Positions 47,272-55,252 of a stretch of 64,000 bases of DNA are shown here, piece by piece (the first letter of the stretch is position 1; the number at the start of each line of letters is the position of its first letter). This DNA is from Amycolatopsis vancoresmycina (GTDB lineage: Bacteria; Actinomycetota; Actinomycetes; Mycobacteriales; Pseudonocardiaceae): NCBI RefSeq assembly GCF_000716785.1, contig NZ_JNYY01000010.1, positions 186,001 to 250,000 on the forward strand, written 5' to 3'. Under the pieces are notes generated by a model, which did no database searches, was not told where the DNA came from, and saw only the letters and a program-made list of their open reading frames with translations. The translations under genes and the position numbers were made by a program.

Positions 47272-48310
47272 TCCTCCGGGCCGGGACCGGGACGGCAGCA
47301 CGCGCACCGCGAGCAGGCGGGCCACGATGAGCGACGTGGCCCGGCTGGCCGGCGTGAGCATCAAGACCGTCTCGCGCGTGGTCAACGACGAACCGGCCGT
47401 GCACCCCGACACCGCCGAGCGGGTCATGGCGGCCATCGAGCAGCTGGGGTTCCGGCGCAACCTGGGCGCGCGCAACCTGCGCCGCGGGTCCACGACCGGC
47501 ACCATCGGGCTGATCGTCGAGGACGTCGGCAACCCCTTCTACTCCGAACTGAACCGCGCGGTCGAGCGGATCGCGACGTCGTTCGGGCGCCAGGTGCTCA
47601 CCGGCTCGTCCGAGGAGAACTCCGACCGCGAGCGCGAGCTCGTGCTGGAGTTCTGCGCGCGGCGGGTGGACGGCATCCTCGTCGTCCCGGCCGGCCTGCA
47701 GCACGGCTACCTGGTGCCGGAGATGCGCGCGGGCACGCCGGTGGTGTTCATCGACCGCCCGGCCGGCGACATCGTGGCCGACACCGTGCTGGTCGACAAC
47801 CTCGGCGGCACCATCGAGGCCGTCACGCACCTGGCGCACCACGGCCACCGGCGGATCGCGTTCCTCGGCGACAGCCCCGACATCTTCACCGCGGCCGAGC
47901 GCCTGCGCGGGTTCCGCGAGGGCTGCGTGCGCAACGGGATCTCCTACGACGAGTCGCTGGTCTCGATGGGGACGCCCACGCCGGACTCGGTCGGCGACGC
48001 CGTCAAGCGGCTGCTCGACGGCCCGGACGCGGCCACCGCGGTGATCGCCGGCAACAACCGGGTCGCCGTGCACCTGCTGCGCGCGCTGGCCCACGCCGAG
48101 CGCCGCCCGGCGATGGTCGGGTTCGACGACTTCGAGCTGGCGGACCTGCTGAACCCGCCGGTCACCGTCGTCGCGCACGACGTCAGCGCACTGGGCCACG
48201 CCGCGGCCGAGCTGCTCTTCGCCCGCGTCCAAGGAGATCAGTCCCCGCCGAGAAAGGTAGTCCTGCCCGTGCATCTCGTCGCCCGTGGTTCCGGTGAGGT
48301 CGCCCCGTGA
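47258..48310 (+). CDS. LacI family transcriptional regulator of the mannan/mannose locus
   Basis: 350 residues from ATG 47258, or 327 from ATG 47327 (MSDVARLAGVS), where LacI proteins usually begin. The helix-turn-helix with hinge is SDVARLAGVSIKTVSRVVN followed by the ligand-binding periplasmic-type domain (IGLIVEDVGNPFYSELNRAVE to GFDDFELADLLNPPVTVVAHD). It is divergent from the GH92 operon and coupled by a 4-base overlap to mannose-6-phosphate isomerase. Probably represses both transcripts through GACAACGTTGTC sites; the inducer, likely mannose or a manno-oligosaccharide, is inferred. Confidence 0.92.
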   Translation: MTTLSPPGRDRDGSTRTASRRATMSDVARLAGVSIKTVSRVVNDEPAVHPDTAERVMAAIEQLGFRRNLGARNLRRGSTTGTIGLIVEDVGNPFYSELNRAVERIATSFGRQVLTGSSEENSDRERELVLEFCARRVDGILVVPAGLQHGYLVPEMRAGTPVVFIDRPAGDIVADTVLVDNLGGTIEAVTHLAHHGHRRIAFLGDSPDIFTAAERLRGFREGCVRNGISYDESLVSMGTPTPDSVGDAVKRLLDGPDAATAVIAGNNRVAVHLLRALAHAERRPAMVGFDDFELADLLNPPVTVVAHDVSALGHAAAELLFARVQGDQSPPRKVVLPVHLVARGSGEVAP

Positions 48311-49344
48311 GCCTCGAACCGATCCGCCTCCCGGCCAACCAGCCGCCGCAGTTCTACCGCGGCGGCGACGCCATCGCGGCCCTGCGCGGCGCCTCGCCGG
48401 ACAAGAAGTTCGGCCCGGAGGACTGGGTCGCCTCGGCGACCACGATGTTCGGCCAGGAGACCAACGGCCTCACCCGGCTCCCGGACGGCGCCTGGCTGCG
48501 CGACGCCGTCGTGGCGAACCCGAACGGCTGGCTCGGCGCGAAGCACGTCGAAGCGCTCGGGACGTCGACCGGCCTGCTGGTGAAGCTGCTCGACGCGGGC
48601 CAGCGGCTGCCCGTGCACTTCCACCCGGACGACACCTTCGCGAAGCGGCACTTCGACTCCCACTTCGGCAAGACCGAGGCGTGGATCGTGGTCGGCACCT
48701 ACGGCGACGACCCGCGCGTCTACCCCGGCTTCAAGGAGACGCTGTCGAAGGCGACGGTGTCCGAATGGACGCGGGAGCAGGACGTGCCGTCGATGCTGGG
48801 CGCGCTCAACAGCATCCCGGTGTCGGCGGGCGACACCGTCTACATCCCGGCCGGGCTGCCGCACGCGATCGGCGAGGGTGTGTTCGTCGTCGAGCTGCAA
48901 CAGCCGACGGACTTCTCGCTCACCATCGAATGGCGCGACTTCCTCGCGTCGCCGGAGAAGGGCCACCTCGGCCTGGGCTTCGACACCGCCATCGAGGCCC
49001 TCGACACCTCGGGCTGGGACGCCGAGCGCCTCGAAACCATCATCAAGCGCACGGCGGGCGACTCCGCGTCCACTGTGGACCTGCTGGCCGGCGGATCGGA
49101 GCGGTTCTTCCGAGCCGAGCAGCTGCGCACCGACGAGGCGACAACGTTGTCACTCGACCCGTCGTTCGCCGTTCTCGTCGTGCTCGACGGCGAAGGCACC
49201 CTCCGCACCGAACACGGCGGCGAGTACGCGCTGGCGAAGGGCGACACGTACGTCGTCCCGTTCGACGCCGGCCAGACCGAGCTGTCCGGCACGGCGACGG
49301 CGATCCGCTGCCGCCCGCCGGCGCCGGAGGAGAGGCACGGATGA
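48307..49344 (+). CDS. manA: Class I mannose-6-phosphate isomerase
   Basis: 345 residues, type I phosphomannose isomerase/cupin. Zinc ligands appear as LPVHFHPDD (with the histidines), the glutamate of HFGKTEAWIVVG, and the later histidine in IPAGLPHAIGEG. It interconverts mannose-6-P and fructose-6-P, carrying mannose released by the GH92 enzymes into glycolysis. GTG 48307 overlaps the lacI stop; its own stop overlaps the ABC ATPase start. A perfect copy of the LacI palindrome is embedded in the gene at 49140-49151, written with codons unusual for this GC-rich gene. Confidence 0.92.
   Translation: MSLEPIRLPANQPPQFYRGGDAIAALRGASPDKKFGPEDWVASATTMFGQETNGLTRLPDGAWLRDAVVANPNGWLGAKHVEALGTSTGLLVKLLDAGQRLPVHFHPDDTFAKRHFDSHFGKTEAWIVVGTYGDDPRVYPGFKETLSKATVSEWTREQDVPSMLGALNSIPVSAGDTVYIPAGLPHAIGEGVFVVELQQPTDFSLTIEWRDFLASPEKGHLGLGFDTAIEALDTSGWDAERLETIIKRTAGDSASTVDLLAGGSERFFRAEQLRTDEATTLSLDPSFAVLVVLDGEGTLRTEHGGEYALAKGDTYVVPFDAGQTELSGTATAIRCRPPAPEERHG
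49140..49151. promoter_or_regulatory. Intragenic copy of the LacI-type palindrome
   Basis: GACAACGTTGTC is identical to the site at the lacI start. It lies in the manA reading frame (Thr-Thr-Leu-Ser written ACA-ACG-TTG-TCA), about 190 bases before the transporter ATPase. Roadblock, loop formation or an internal promoter operator are possible roles. Confidence 0.55.
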
Positions 49345-50105
49345 GCGAAACCCTGCTGGACGCGATCGACCTCACCAAGCACTACGGCTCGGTCGAAGCC
49401 CTGCGCGGCGCGTCGTTCCAGGCCCGCGCGGGCGAGGTGACGGCCCTGATCGGCGACAACGGCGCCGGCAAGTCCACGCTGGTCAAGTGCCTGTCCGGGG
49501 CGGAGCAGCCGACGTCGGGGCGGATCCTCCTGGACGGCCAGGAGGTTCACTTCGACTCGCCGACCACCGCGCGGCGCCTCGGCATCGAGACCGTCTACCA
49601 GGACCTCGCGGTCGCACCCGAGCTCGACCCGGCGGCCAACCTGTTCCTCGGCCGCGAGATCCACCGCAAGGGCCTCCTCGGCAAGCTCGGGATGCTCGAC
49701 AAGAACGAGATGCGGCGCCAGGCGATCGAGGAGTTCCAGCGCCTCGGCGTGACGCTGCAGAGCACCGACGTCCCGATCGGCTCGCTGTCGGGCGGCCAGC
49801 GGCAGAGCGTCGCGGTGGCGCGTTCGGTCGTCTGGGCGTCGAAGGTCGTGTTCATGGACGAACCGACGGCCGCGCTCGGCGTCGTCCAGCGCGAGCGCGT
49901 GCTCGACGTCATCAAGAAGGTGCGCGACAAGGGCATCGCCGTGGTGCTGATCAGCCACAACATGCCCGAGGTGCTGTCGGTCGCCGACCGCGTCGAGGTG
50001 CTGCGGCTCGGCAAGCGCGTCGCCCGGTTCACCGGCCGGGACACGAAGCTCGAAGACCTCGTCGCCGCGATGACCGGCGCCCTCGTGCAGGAGGAGGCCG
50101 CGTGA
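49341..50105 (+). CDS. Sugar ABC transporter ATP-binding protein (CUT2, single domain)
   Basis: 254 residues with one nucleotide-binding domain: Walker A GDNGAGKST, signature LSGGQRQSVAVARS, Walker B VVFMDEPTAALG and switch histidine ISHNMPEV. CUT2 systems for ribose or galactose usually use a double-length ATPase, but the fructose/mannose-type FrcA class is single like this. ATG 49341 overlaps the manA stop by 4 bases and its own stop overlaps the permease start, so the set is one operon. Confidence 0.93.
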   Translation: MSETLLDAIDLTKHYGSVEALRGASFQARAGEVTALIGDNGAGKSTLVKCLSGAEQPTSGRILLDGQEVHFDSPTTARRLGIETVYQDLAVAPELDPAANLFLGREIHRKGLLGKLGMLDKNEMRRQAIEEFQRLGVTLQSTDVPIGSLSGGQRQSVAVARSVVWASKVVFMDEPTAALGVVQRERVLDVIKKVRDKGIAVVLISHNMPEVLSVADRVEVLRLGKRVARFTGRDTKLEDLVAAMTGALVQEEAA

Positions 50106-51145
50106 CCGCGCCCGCGAAGGACATCCAGCAAGCACCGGACGCGGGTTTCGGCAAGCGCCCCCTGGGCAAACGCCTGATCGGGGCCAACACGTTCTGGATC
50201 GCGCTGGTCCTGGTGGCGCTGATCGTCGTGTTCAGCGTGCTCGCGCCGAGCGCGTTCCCGACCCTGTACAACTTCCAGCTGCTGTTCATCGAGACGTCCG
50301 TGCTGCTGGTGCTCTCGGTCGGCATGACGTTCGTGATCATCACGTCCGGCATCGACCTGTCCGTGGGCTCAGTGCTCATCTTCGCCGGCATGGTCGGCGG
50401 CCGGACGATGGAGGCGATGTCCGGCGGGAACGCCGGGCAGGCCGGCTGGGGCGTCATCGTCGCCGGGCTGGTCGTCGCCATCCTGGCCGGGACGGTGTGG
50501 GGCCTGATCAACGGCTTCCTCATCGCCGTGGCGGGCATCCCGCCGCTGATCGTCACGCTCGGCACGATGGGCGCGGCCCTCGGCGCGGCACTGCTGATCA
50601 ACAACGGCAGCGACGTGCGCACGGTCCCGGTGGTCCTGAACAAGCAGCTCGGCGCCGGCACCTCGCTCGGCATCGTGCCGAACCTGGTGCTGATCGCCGT
50701 GGTGATCACCCTGGCCGGGGCGTGGCTGCTGCACACCACGAAGTTCGGCCGCTACACCTACGCCATCGGCTCGAACGCCGAAGCCGCGAGGCGAGCGGGC
50801 ATCGGCGTCACCGCCCACCTGATGAAGATCTACACGCTGACCGGCTTCCTGGCCGGGCTGGCCGGGTTCCTCTCGCTGGCCTACTACAACTCGACCACCA
50901 TCACCGGGCACACCAGCGACAACCTGAACGCCATCGCGGCCACCGTGATGGGCGGGACGAGCCTCTTCGGCGGCGTCGGCACGGTGCTGGGCACGGTGAT
51001 CGGGGTGTTCATCCCGGCCGTGCTGAAGAAGGGCTTCAACATCGTTCAGGTCCCCGACTTCTGGCAGATGATCGCCGTCGGGGCGGTCCTGATCGCGGCC
51101 GTGTGGTTCGACCAGCGACGGCGACGGCAACGCAACTCCCGCTGA
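50102..51145 (+). CDS. Sugar ABC transporter permease (CUT2)
   Basis: 347 residues with about eight to ten membrane segments. Family hallmarks are TFVIITSGIDLSVGSVL and the coupling segment YAIGSNAEAARRAGIGVTAHLMKIY, then AATVMGGTSLFGGVGTVLGT. Single permease gene, so it acts as a homodimer. GTG 50102 overlaps the ATPase stop. It pairs with the ATPase before it and the lipoprotein after it to form a complete monosaccharide importer. Confidence 0.95.
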   Translation: MTAPAKDIQQAPDAGFGKRPLGKRLIGANTFWIALVLVALIVVFSVLAPSAFPTLYNFQLLFIETSVLLVLSVGMTFVIITSGIDLSVGSVLIFAGMVGGRTMEAMSGGNAGQAGWGVIVAGLVVAILAGTVWGLINGFLIAVAGIPPLIVTLGTMGAALGAALLINNGSDVRTVPVVLNKQLGAGTSLGIVPNLVLIAVVITLAGAWLLHTTKFGRYTYAIGSNAEAARRAGIGVTAHLMKIYTLTGFLAGLAGFLSLAYYNSTTITGHTSDNLNAIAATVMGGTSLFGGVGTVLGTVIGVFIPAVLKKGFNIVQVPDFWQMIAVGAVLIAAVWFDQRRRRQRNSR

Positions 51146-51173
51146 GTTCCCCGAGTACAAAGAGGTGCTTCCG

Positions 51174-52157
51174 ATGAACTTGACCAAGACACTCGTCGCC
51201 GCCGGGGCGCTCGCTTCGGCCGCCGCGCTGCTCACCGCGTGCTCCGGCACGGTCGGCGACTCGGGCGGCGGCAGCCAGGCCGGCTCCAAGAAGCTGGCGC
51301 TGGTCCCGGGTGTGCAGGCCGAGCCGTTCTACATCTCGCTGCAGTGCGGCGCCGAGGCCGAGGCGAAGAAGCTCGGCTACGAGCTGACCACGCAGGCGCC
51401 CCAGAAGTTCGACGCGCCGCTGCAGACCCAGCTGGTCAACGCGCTCGGCGCGAACCCGCCGGCCGCGCTGCTCATCGCCCCGACCGACGACACCGCGATG
51501 CTGGGGCCGATCCAGCAGGTGAAGTCGCGCGGCGCGAAGATCGTCGAGGTCGACACCGCGCTCAAGGACACCACCGTGGCCGCCTCGTCGATCTCGTCCG
51601 ACAACGCCGCGGGCGGCAAGCTCGCCGCGCAGACGATGGCGAAGCTCGCGAACGGCAAGAGCGGCTCGGTGCTGGTCCTCGACACGATCGCCGGTACGTC
51701 GACGACCGCGGCACGCGCCAAGGGCTTCGAAGACGAACTGAAGAACACGCCGAACCTGAAGTCGATCGGCGTCCAGTTCACCCAGAACGAGCCGGACCAG
51801 GCCGCGTCGAAGGTGACCGCGGCGCTGGCGGCCACCCCGGACCTCATCGGCGTCTTCGCGACCAACCTCAACACCGGCGAGGGCGCGGCGACCGGCCTGC
51901 GCAACGCGGGCAAGGTCGGCGCGGTCAACCTGATCGGCTTCGACGCGAGCCCGTCGGAGGTCGAAGGCCTGAAGAACGGCCAGTACCAGGCCCTGATCGC
52001 CCAGGACCCGGCCTCGATCGGCACCCAGGGCGTCCAGCAGGCGGTCGCCGCGATCGAGGGCAAGCCGGTGACGCGGAACCTCACCGCGGAGCTGCATTCG
52101 ATCACCAAGGCCGACATGGAAGCCAACTCTCAGTACTTCTACAAGCAGTCCTGCTGA
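51174..52157 (+). CDS. Sugar ABC transporter substrate-binding lipoprotein
   Basis: 327 residues. Lipoprotein signal with lipobox LLTACSG, then a type I periplasmic-binding domain of the ribose/fructose class (LALVPGVQAEPFYISLQCGAEAEAKKLGYEL, LLIAPTDDTAMLGPI, LIGFDASPSEVEGLKNGQYQALIAQDPASIG). It captures the sugar outside the membrane and hands it to the CUT2 permease. ATG 51174 follows AAAGAGGTG. Last gene of the lacI-manA-transporter operon; mannose or manno-oligosaccharide is the inferred ligand. Confidence 0.95.
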   Translation: MNLTKTLVAAGALASAAALLTACSGTVGDSGGGSQAGSKKLALVPGVQAEPFYISLQCGAEAEAKKLGYELTTQAPQKFDAPLQTQLVNALGANPPAALLIAPTDDTAMLGPIQQVKSRGAKIVEVDTALKDTTVAASSISSDNAAGGKLAAQTMAKLANGKSGSVLVLDTIAGTSTTAARAKGFEDELKNTPNLKSIGVQFTQNEPDQAASKVTAALAATPDLIGVFATNLNTGEGAATGLRNAGKVGAVNLIGFDASPSEVEGLKNGQYQALIAQDPASIGTQGVQQAVAAIEGKPVTRNLTAELHSITKADMEANSQYFYKQSC

Positions 52158-52171
52158 GTAGTCCGTCAGAG

Positions 52172-52203
52172 TCCTGCGGGTGCCCTCGGGTGCCCGCAGG
52201 GCT
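52172..52203 (+). terminator. Terminator after the sugar transporter operon
   Basis: CCTGCGGG (52174-52181) and CCCGCAGG (52194-52201) pair around a 12-base loop 14 bases after the lipoprotein stop, followed by GCTTTG. The remainder of the gap to 52362 shows no gene. Confidence 0.7.
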
Positions 52204-52362
52204 TTGACCAGCGGTGTTCACCGGCAGTGAACACCCGGTGCCGGTCATCGCGGTGGGATAACCGCTCACCGCACGAACCGTTTACCCGGACGGGTGTCCC
52301 GCGTCACACTCATCTGCACATGCATCTGCACTGGCCGGATGCATGATCGCAGGGAGGGTGCG

Positions 52363-53058
52363 ATGAAGTACGAGCGGCCGGCTTTGCACCGGACGATCTT
52401 CGCCGTGGACGTCGAAGGCTACGGCGACCAGCGCAGAACCACACCACACCGGCTGGCGCTGCGCGAAGGGCTGTACCACGCGCTGTGCCGGGCGTTCGAC
52501 GACGCCGGCGTCCCGTGGGCGGAATGCCGTCGCGAAGACTGCGGCGACGGCGTGTTCGTCCTGGTCCCGCCGGAGGTACCGAAGGGGCTCTTCGTCGAGT
52601 TCCTGCCCGCCGCGCTCGCCGTGGCGTTGCACCGGCACAACCGCACGCACGACCCGGGCGCCCGGATCCGGCTCCGGATGGCGCTGCACGCGGGCGAGAT
52701 CGCCTACGACGACCACGGCGTCACCGCGCCGGCGATCAACCAGACGTTCCGGCTGCTGGAGGCGAAGCCGCTGAAGGAGGCGCTGAAGTCCTCCCGCGGG
52801 GTGCTGGCGCTGATCACGTCGGCGTGGTTCTTCGACGAGGTCGTCCGGCACAGCGACGGGCTCGACCCGACGACGTTCCGGCCGGTGCCGGTGGCGGTCA
52901 AGGAGACGCGCACGACCGGCTGGATCTCGCTGCCGGACCGGCCGTACCCGGCGAACGCGAGCCTGCTCGGCGGCGTCACGTCGCTCGACCACTACCGGAC
53001 CTGGCGCCGCTTCCGCCGCCACGCCCAGGTGCTGGCCGACCGCGACGGGCCCGCGTAG
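52363..53058 (+). CDS. Class III nucleotide-cyclase-like protein
   Basis: 231 residues forming one cyclase homology domain. The metal-binding aspartates fit IFAVDVEGYGD and EDCGDGVFVLVP, RMALHAGEIAYDD matches the strand after them, and AINQTFRLLEA keeps the Asn and Arg that stabilise the transition state. Enough is conserved that activity is possible, but purine-specifying residues cannot be placed. ATG 52363 follows AGGGAGGG. It has no membrane, sensor or partner domain and stands just before the LytS/LytTR operon; it is an orphan or a small signalling module. Confidence 0.75.
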   Translation: MKYERPALHRTIFAVDVEGYGDQRRTTPHRLALREGLYHALCRAFDDAGVPWAECRREDCGDGVFVLVPPEVPKGLFVEFLPAALAVALHRHNRTHDPGARIRLRMALHAGEIAYDDHGVTAPAINQTFRLLEAKPLKEALKSSRGVLALITSAWFFDEVVRHSDGLDPTTFRPVPVAVKETRTTGWISLPDRPYPANASLLGGVTSLDHYRTWRRFRRHAQVLADRDGPA

Positions 53059-53103
53059 CCGTAGGATCTACTGCCCTGGACACCGTCGCCGAGGGGAGGC
53101 CCG

Positions 53104-54156
53104 ATGACCGTGCACCTGCGCCCGGCGTCCCGCGCCGACCCGCTGCCGGTGCTCGCCGCGGCCCGCCGCGTCACCGACGACCTGCGCGACGGCCTGTCCG
53201 GCACCCGTGCGCGGCGCGCCGCGCACGGCCTGCGGCGGCTGTTCGGCTTCCCCGGCCTCGGCCTCACCGACCTGTCCGGCTCGCTGCTGTGGTCGGGCCG
53301 GCCGGGGCCGGACGCCGTCGTCGCGTCGGTGCTCGACGGCGTCCTCCACAGCGAAGAACCCGGCTCCGCGCCCGACGTCCTGGTGCTGCCGCTGCACGTC
53401 CACGACGAACTGGCCGGGGCGCTGCTGGTGGTCGGGGACGTCCGGGACGCGGTCGCGGCCCAGGCCGCCGACCTCGTGGTGCACGCGCTGGAGCGGTGGC
53501 GGCTCGAGGCGTCCGCGGAGCAGGCGGCGCAGGCCGAGCTGCGCGCGTTGCGGGCGGAGATGTCGCCGCACTTCGTCTACAACGCGCTGACGGTCATCGC
53601 GTCGCTGGTGCGCTCGGACCCCGACCGGGCCCGCGACCTCATGCTCGACTTCGCTGACTACACGCGCTACAGCCTGGCCCGCCACGGCGAGTACACCGTG
53701 GTCGCCGAAGAGTTCCGCGCGATCGAGACGTACCTGGCGCTGCAGCGGGCGGTGCTCGGGGAACGGCTGCGCGTCCAGGTGCGGGTCGCGCCGGAGATCC
53801 TCGCCGTCGCGGTGCCGTACCTGGTGCTGGAGCCGCTGGTGGAGAACGCGATCCGGCACGGCATCGAGCCGCGGTCGGGCACCGGGCAGGTCCAGGTGCA
53901 CGGCCAGGCGGAAGGGAACGACTGCGTGATCTTCGTCGAGGACGACGGGGTCGGCATGGACCCGAAGCGCGCGGCGGACATCCTGGCCGGGCGCACCGGC
54001 GAGGACGACCCCGCCGGGCTCGGACTGGCCAATGTGGACAGACGGCTGCGGGACGTCTACGGCGCCTGGTACGGCCTGACCGTGGAGACCGAGGTCGGCG
54101 CGGGCACCCGGGTGATCGTACGGGTGCCGCGGTTCCAGCCGGGGGTGCTGCCGTGA
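53104..54156 (+). CDS. LytS-type sensor histidine kinase
   Basis: 350 residues. The His_kinase domain carries the phospho-acceptor in LRAEMSPHFVYNALTVIASLV (about residue 158), and the ATPase domain shows LVLEPLVENAIRHGIEP (N box) and VEDDGVGM, AGLGLANVDRRL (G boxes). No membrane segment is visible; a GAF-like sensor (about 50-140) probably senses a cytoplasmic cue. Its stop overlaps the response-regulator start by 4 bases. LytS-LytTR pairs control pyruvate and organic-acid transporters in other bacteria, fitting the symporters that follow. Confidence 0.93.
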   Translation: MTVHLRPASRADPLPVLAAARRVTDDLRDGLSGTRARRAAHGLRRLFGFPGLGLTDLSGSLLWSGRPGPDAVVASVLDGVLHSEEPGSAPDVLVLPLHVHDELAGALLVVGDVRDAVAAQAADLVVHALERWRLEASAEQAAQAELRALRAEMSPHFVYNALTVIASLVRSDPDRARDLMLDFADYTRYSLARHGEYTVVAEEFRAIETYLALQRAVLGERLRVQVRVAPEILAVAVPYLVLEPLVENAIRHGIEPRSGTGQVQVHGQAEGNDCVIFVEDDGVGMDPKRAADILAGRTGEDDPAGLGLANVDRRLRDVYGAWYGLTVETEVGAGTRVIVRVPRFQPGVLP

Positions 54157-54908
54157 CGGGCCTCCGGGTACTCGCCGTCGACGACCTGCCGCCCGCGCTG
54201 GACGAACTCTGCCGGATGCTGCGCGAAGCGCCCGAAGTCGGCGAAGTCGTCGGGGCGGGTGACGCGCTGAAGGCGTTGAAGCTGCTTCAGGCGGATCGCT
54301 TCGACGCGGTGTTCCTCGACATCTCGATGCCGGGCCTCGACGGGCTCGAACTCGCGTCGCTGCTGGCGAAGCTGAGCGAGCCGCCGGTGATCGTGTTCGT
54401 CACCGCGCACGACGGCCACGCGGTGACGGCGTACGGCATCGGCGCGGTGGACTACCTGCTGAAGCCGGTCCGCACCGAACGGCTGTCGACGGCGCTGGCG
54501 AAGGTCATGCGGATGGCGACCCCGGCGTCGCGGCCGACGCCGGACGCGATGGCGGCGCTGCCGGTGGAGTCGGGCGGCCGGACGCGGTACGTCCGCCGCG
54601 ACGACGTGCTGTTCGTGGAGGCCCACGGCGACTACGTCCGCCTGCACACGCGCGGCGGCGTGCACCTGGTGCGGATGCCGATCTCGCGGCTGGAGGAGTA
54701 CTGGGAGGGCACGGGGTTCAGCCGGGTCCACCGCGGGTTCCTGCTCTCCGTGGGGGCGGTGCTGGAGCTGCGCAGCGACACGGCGGGCGGGCTGCTGGCC
54801 CACACAGAGGCGGGCGACGTCCCGGTGAGCCGTCGTCACGCGCGAGACCTGCGGGACAGGCTGCTCGAAGCCGCGCAGCGCGGCCAGCTCGGATCCGACT
54901 CCCGATGA
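54153..54908 (+). CDS. LytTR family response regulator
   Basis: 251 residues. The receiver domain has the acceptor aspartate in FDAVFLDISMPGLDG (about residue 54) and the conserved lysine in VDYLLKPVRTERL. The C-terminal LytTR domain follows (RTRYVRRDDVLFVEAHGDYVRLHTRGG to FSRVHRGFLLSVGAV). Partner of the overlapping kinase. Four-base overlap with the next gene makes it part of the symporter operon, which it probably controls. Confidence 0.95.
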   Translation: MTGLRVLAVDDLPPALDELCRMLREAPEVGEVVGAGDALKALKLLQADRFDAVFLDISMPGLDGLELASLLAKLSEPPVIVFVTAHDGHAVTAYGIGAVDYLLKPVRTERLSTALAKVMRMATPASRPTPDAMAALPVESGGRTRYVRRDDVLFVEAHGDYVRLHTRGGVHLVRMPISRLEEYWEGTGFSRVHRGFLLSVGAVLELRSDTAGGLLAHTEAGDVPVSRRHARDLRDRLLEAAQRGQLGSDSR

Positions 54909-55252
54909 GCAAGATCCGCCGGGTCGCCGTCACCAGCCCGCAGACCCGCCTCGCCCACGCCCGCCGCCGGTCGCGCGGCCGCTGGCGGCAGCCGCGCCTG
55001 CCCGCGGGCGACACCCAGCGCGCCACCGCTCTCTACGCCGCCCAGCGCCGCCGCGGCATTCCCGCCCTCGTCCTGATGTTCACGCTGCTGCTCGGCCTCC
55101 CCGCGATCTTCGCGCTCTTCCCGGCCCTGGACTCCGTGCGGCTGCTGGGAATTCCGCTGTCCTGGCTGATGCTCGCGGTCCTCCCCTACCCCGCGATGGC
55201 CCTCCTGGCCCGCTGGCAGCTGCGCCGCGCCGAACGCCTCGAGGACGAGTAG
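54905..55252 (+). CDS. Small two-pass membrane protein accompanying a symporter
   Basis: 115 residues: an arginine-rich cytoplasmic N-terminus (about 50 residues), then two membrane segments (GIPALVLMFTLLLGLPAIFALF and LLGIPLSWLMLAVLPYPAMALLARW). Position directly before an SSS symporter, with the stop sharing a base with the symporter start, mirrors the DUF485-ActP pair further on, so it is probably the analogous small subunit, although the sequence is not clearly DUF485. Confidence 0.8.
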   Translation: MSKIRRVAVTSPQTRLAHARRRSRGRWRQPRLPAGDTQRATALYAAQRRRGIPALVLMFTLLLGLPAIFALFPALDSVRLLGIPLSWLMLAVLPYPAMALLARWQLRRAERLEDE

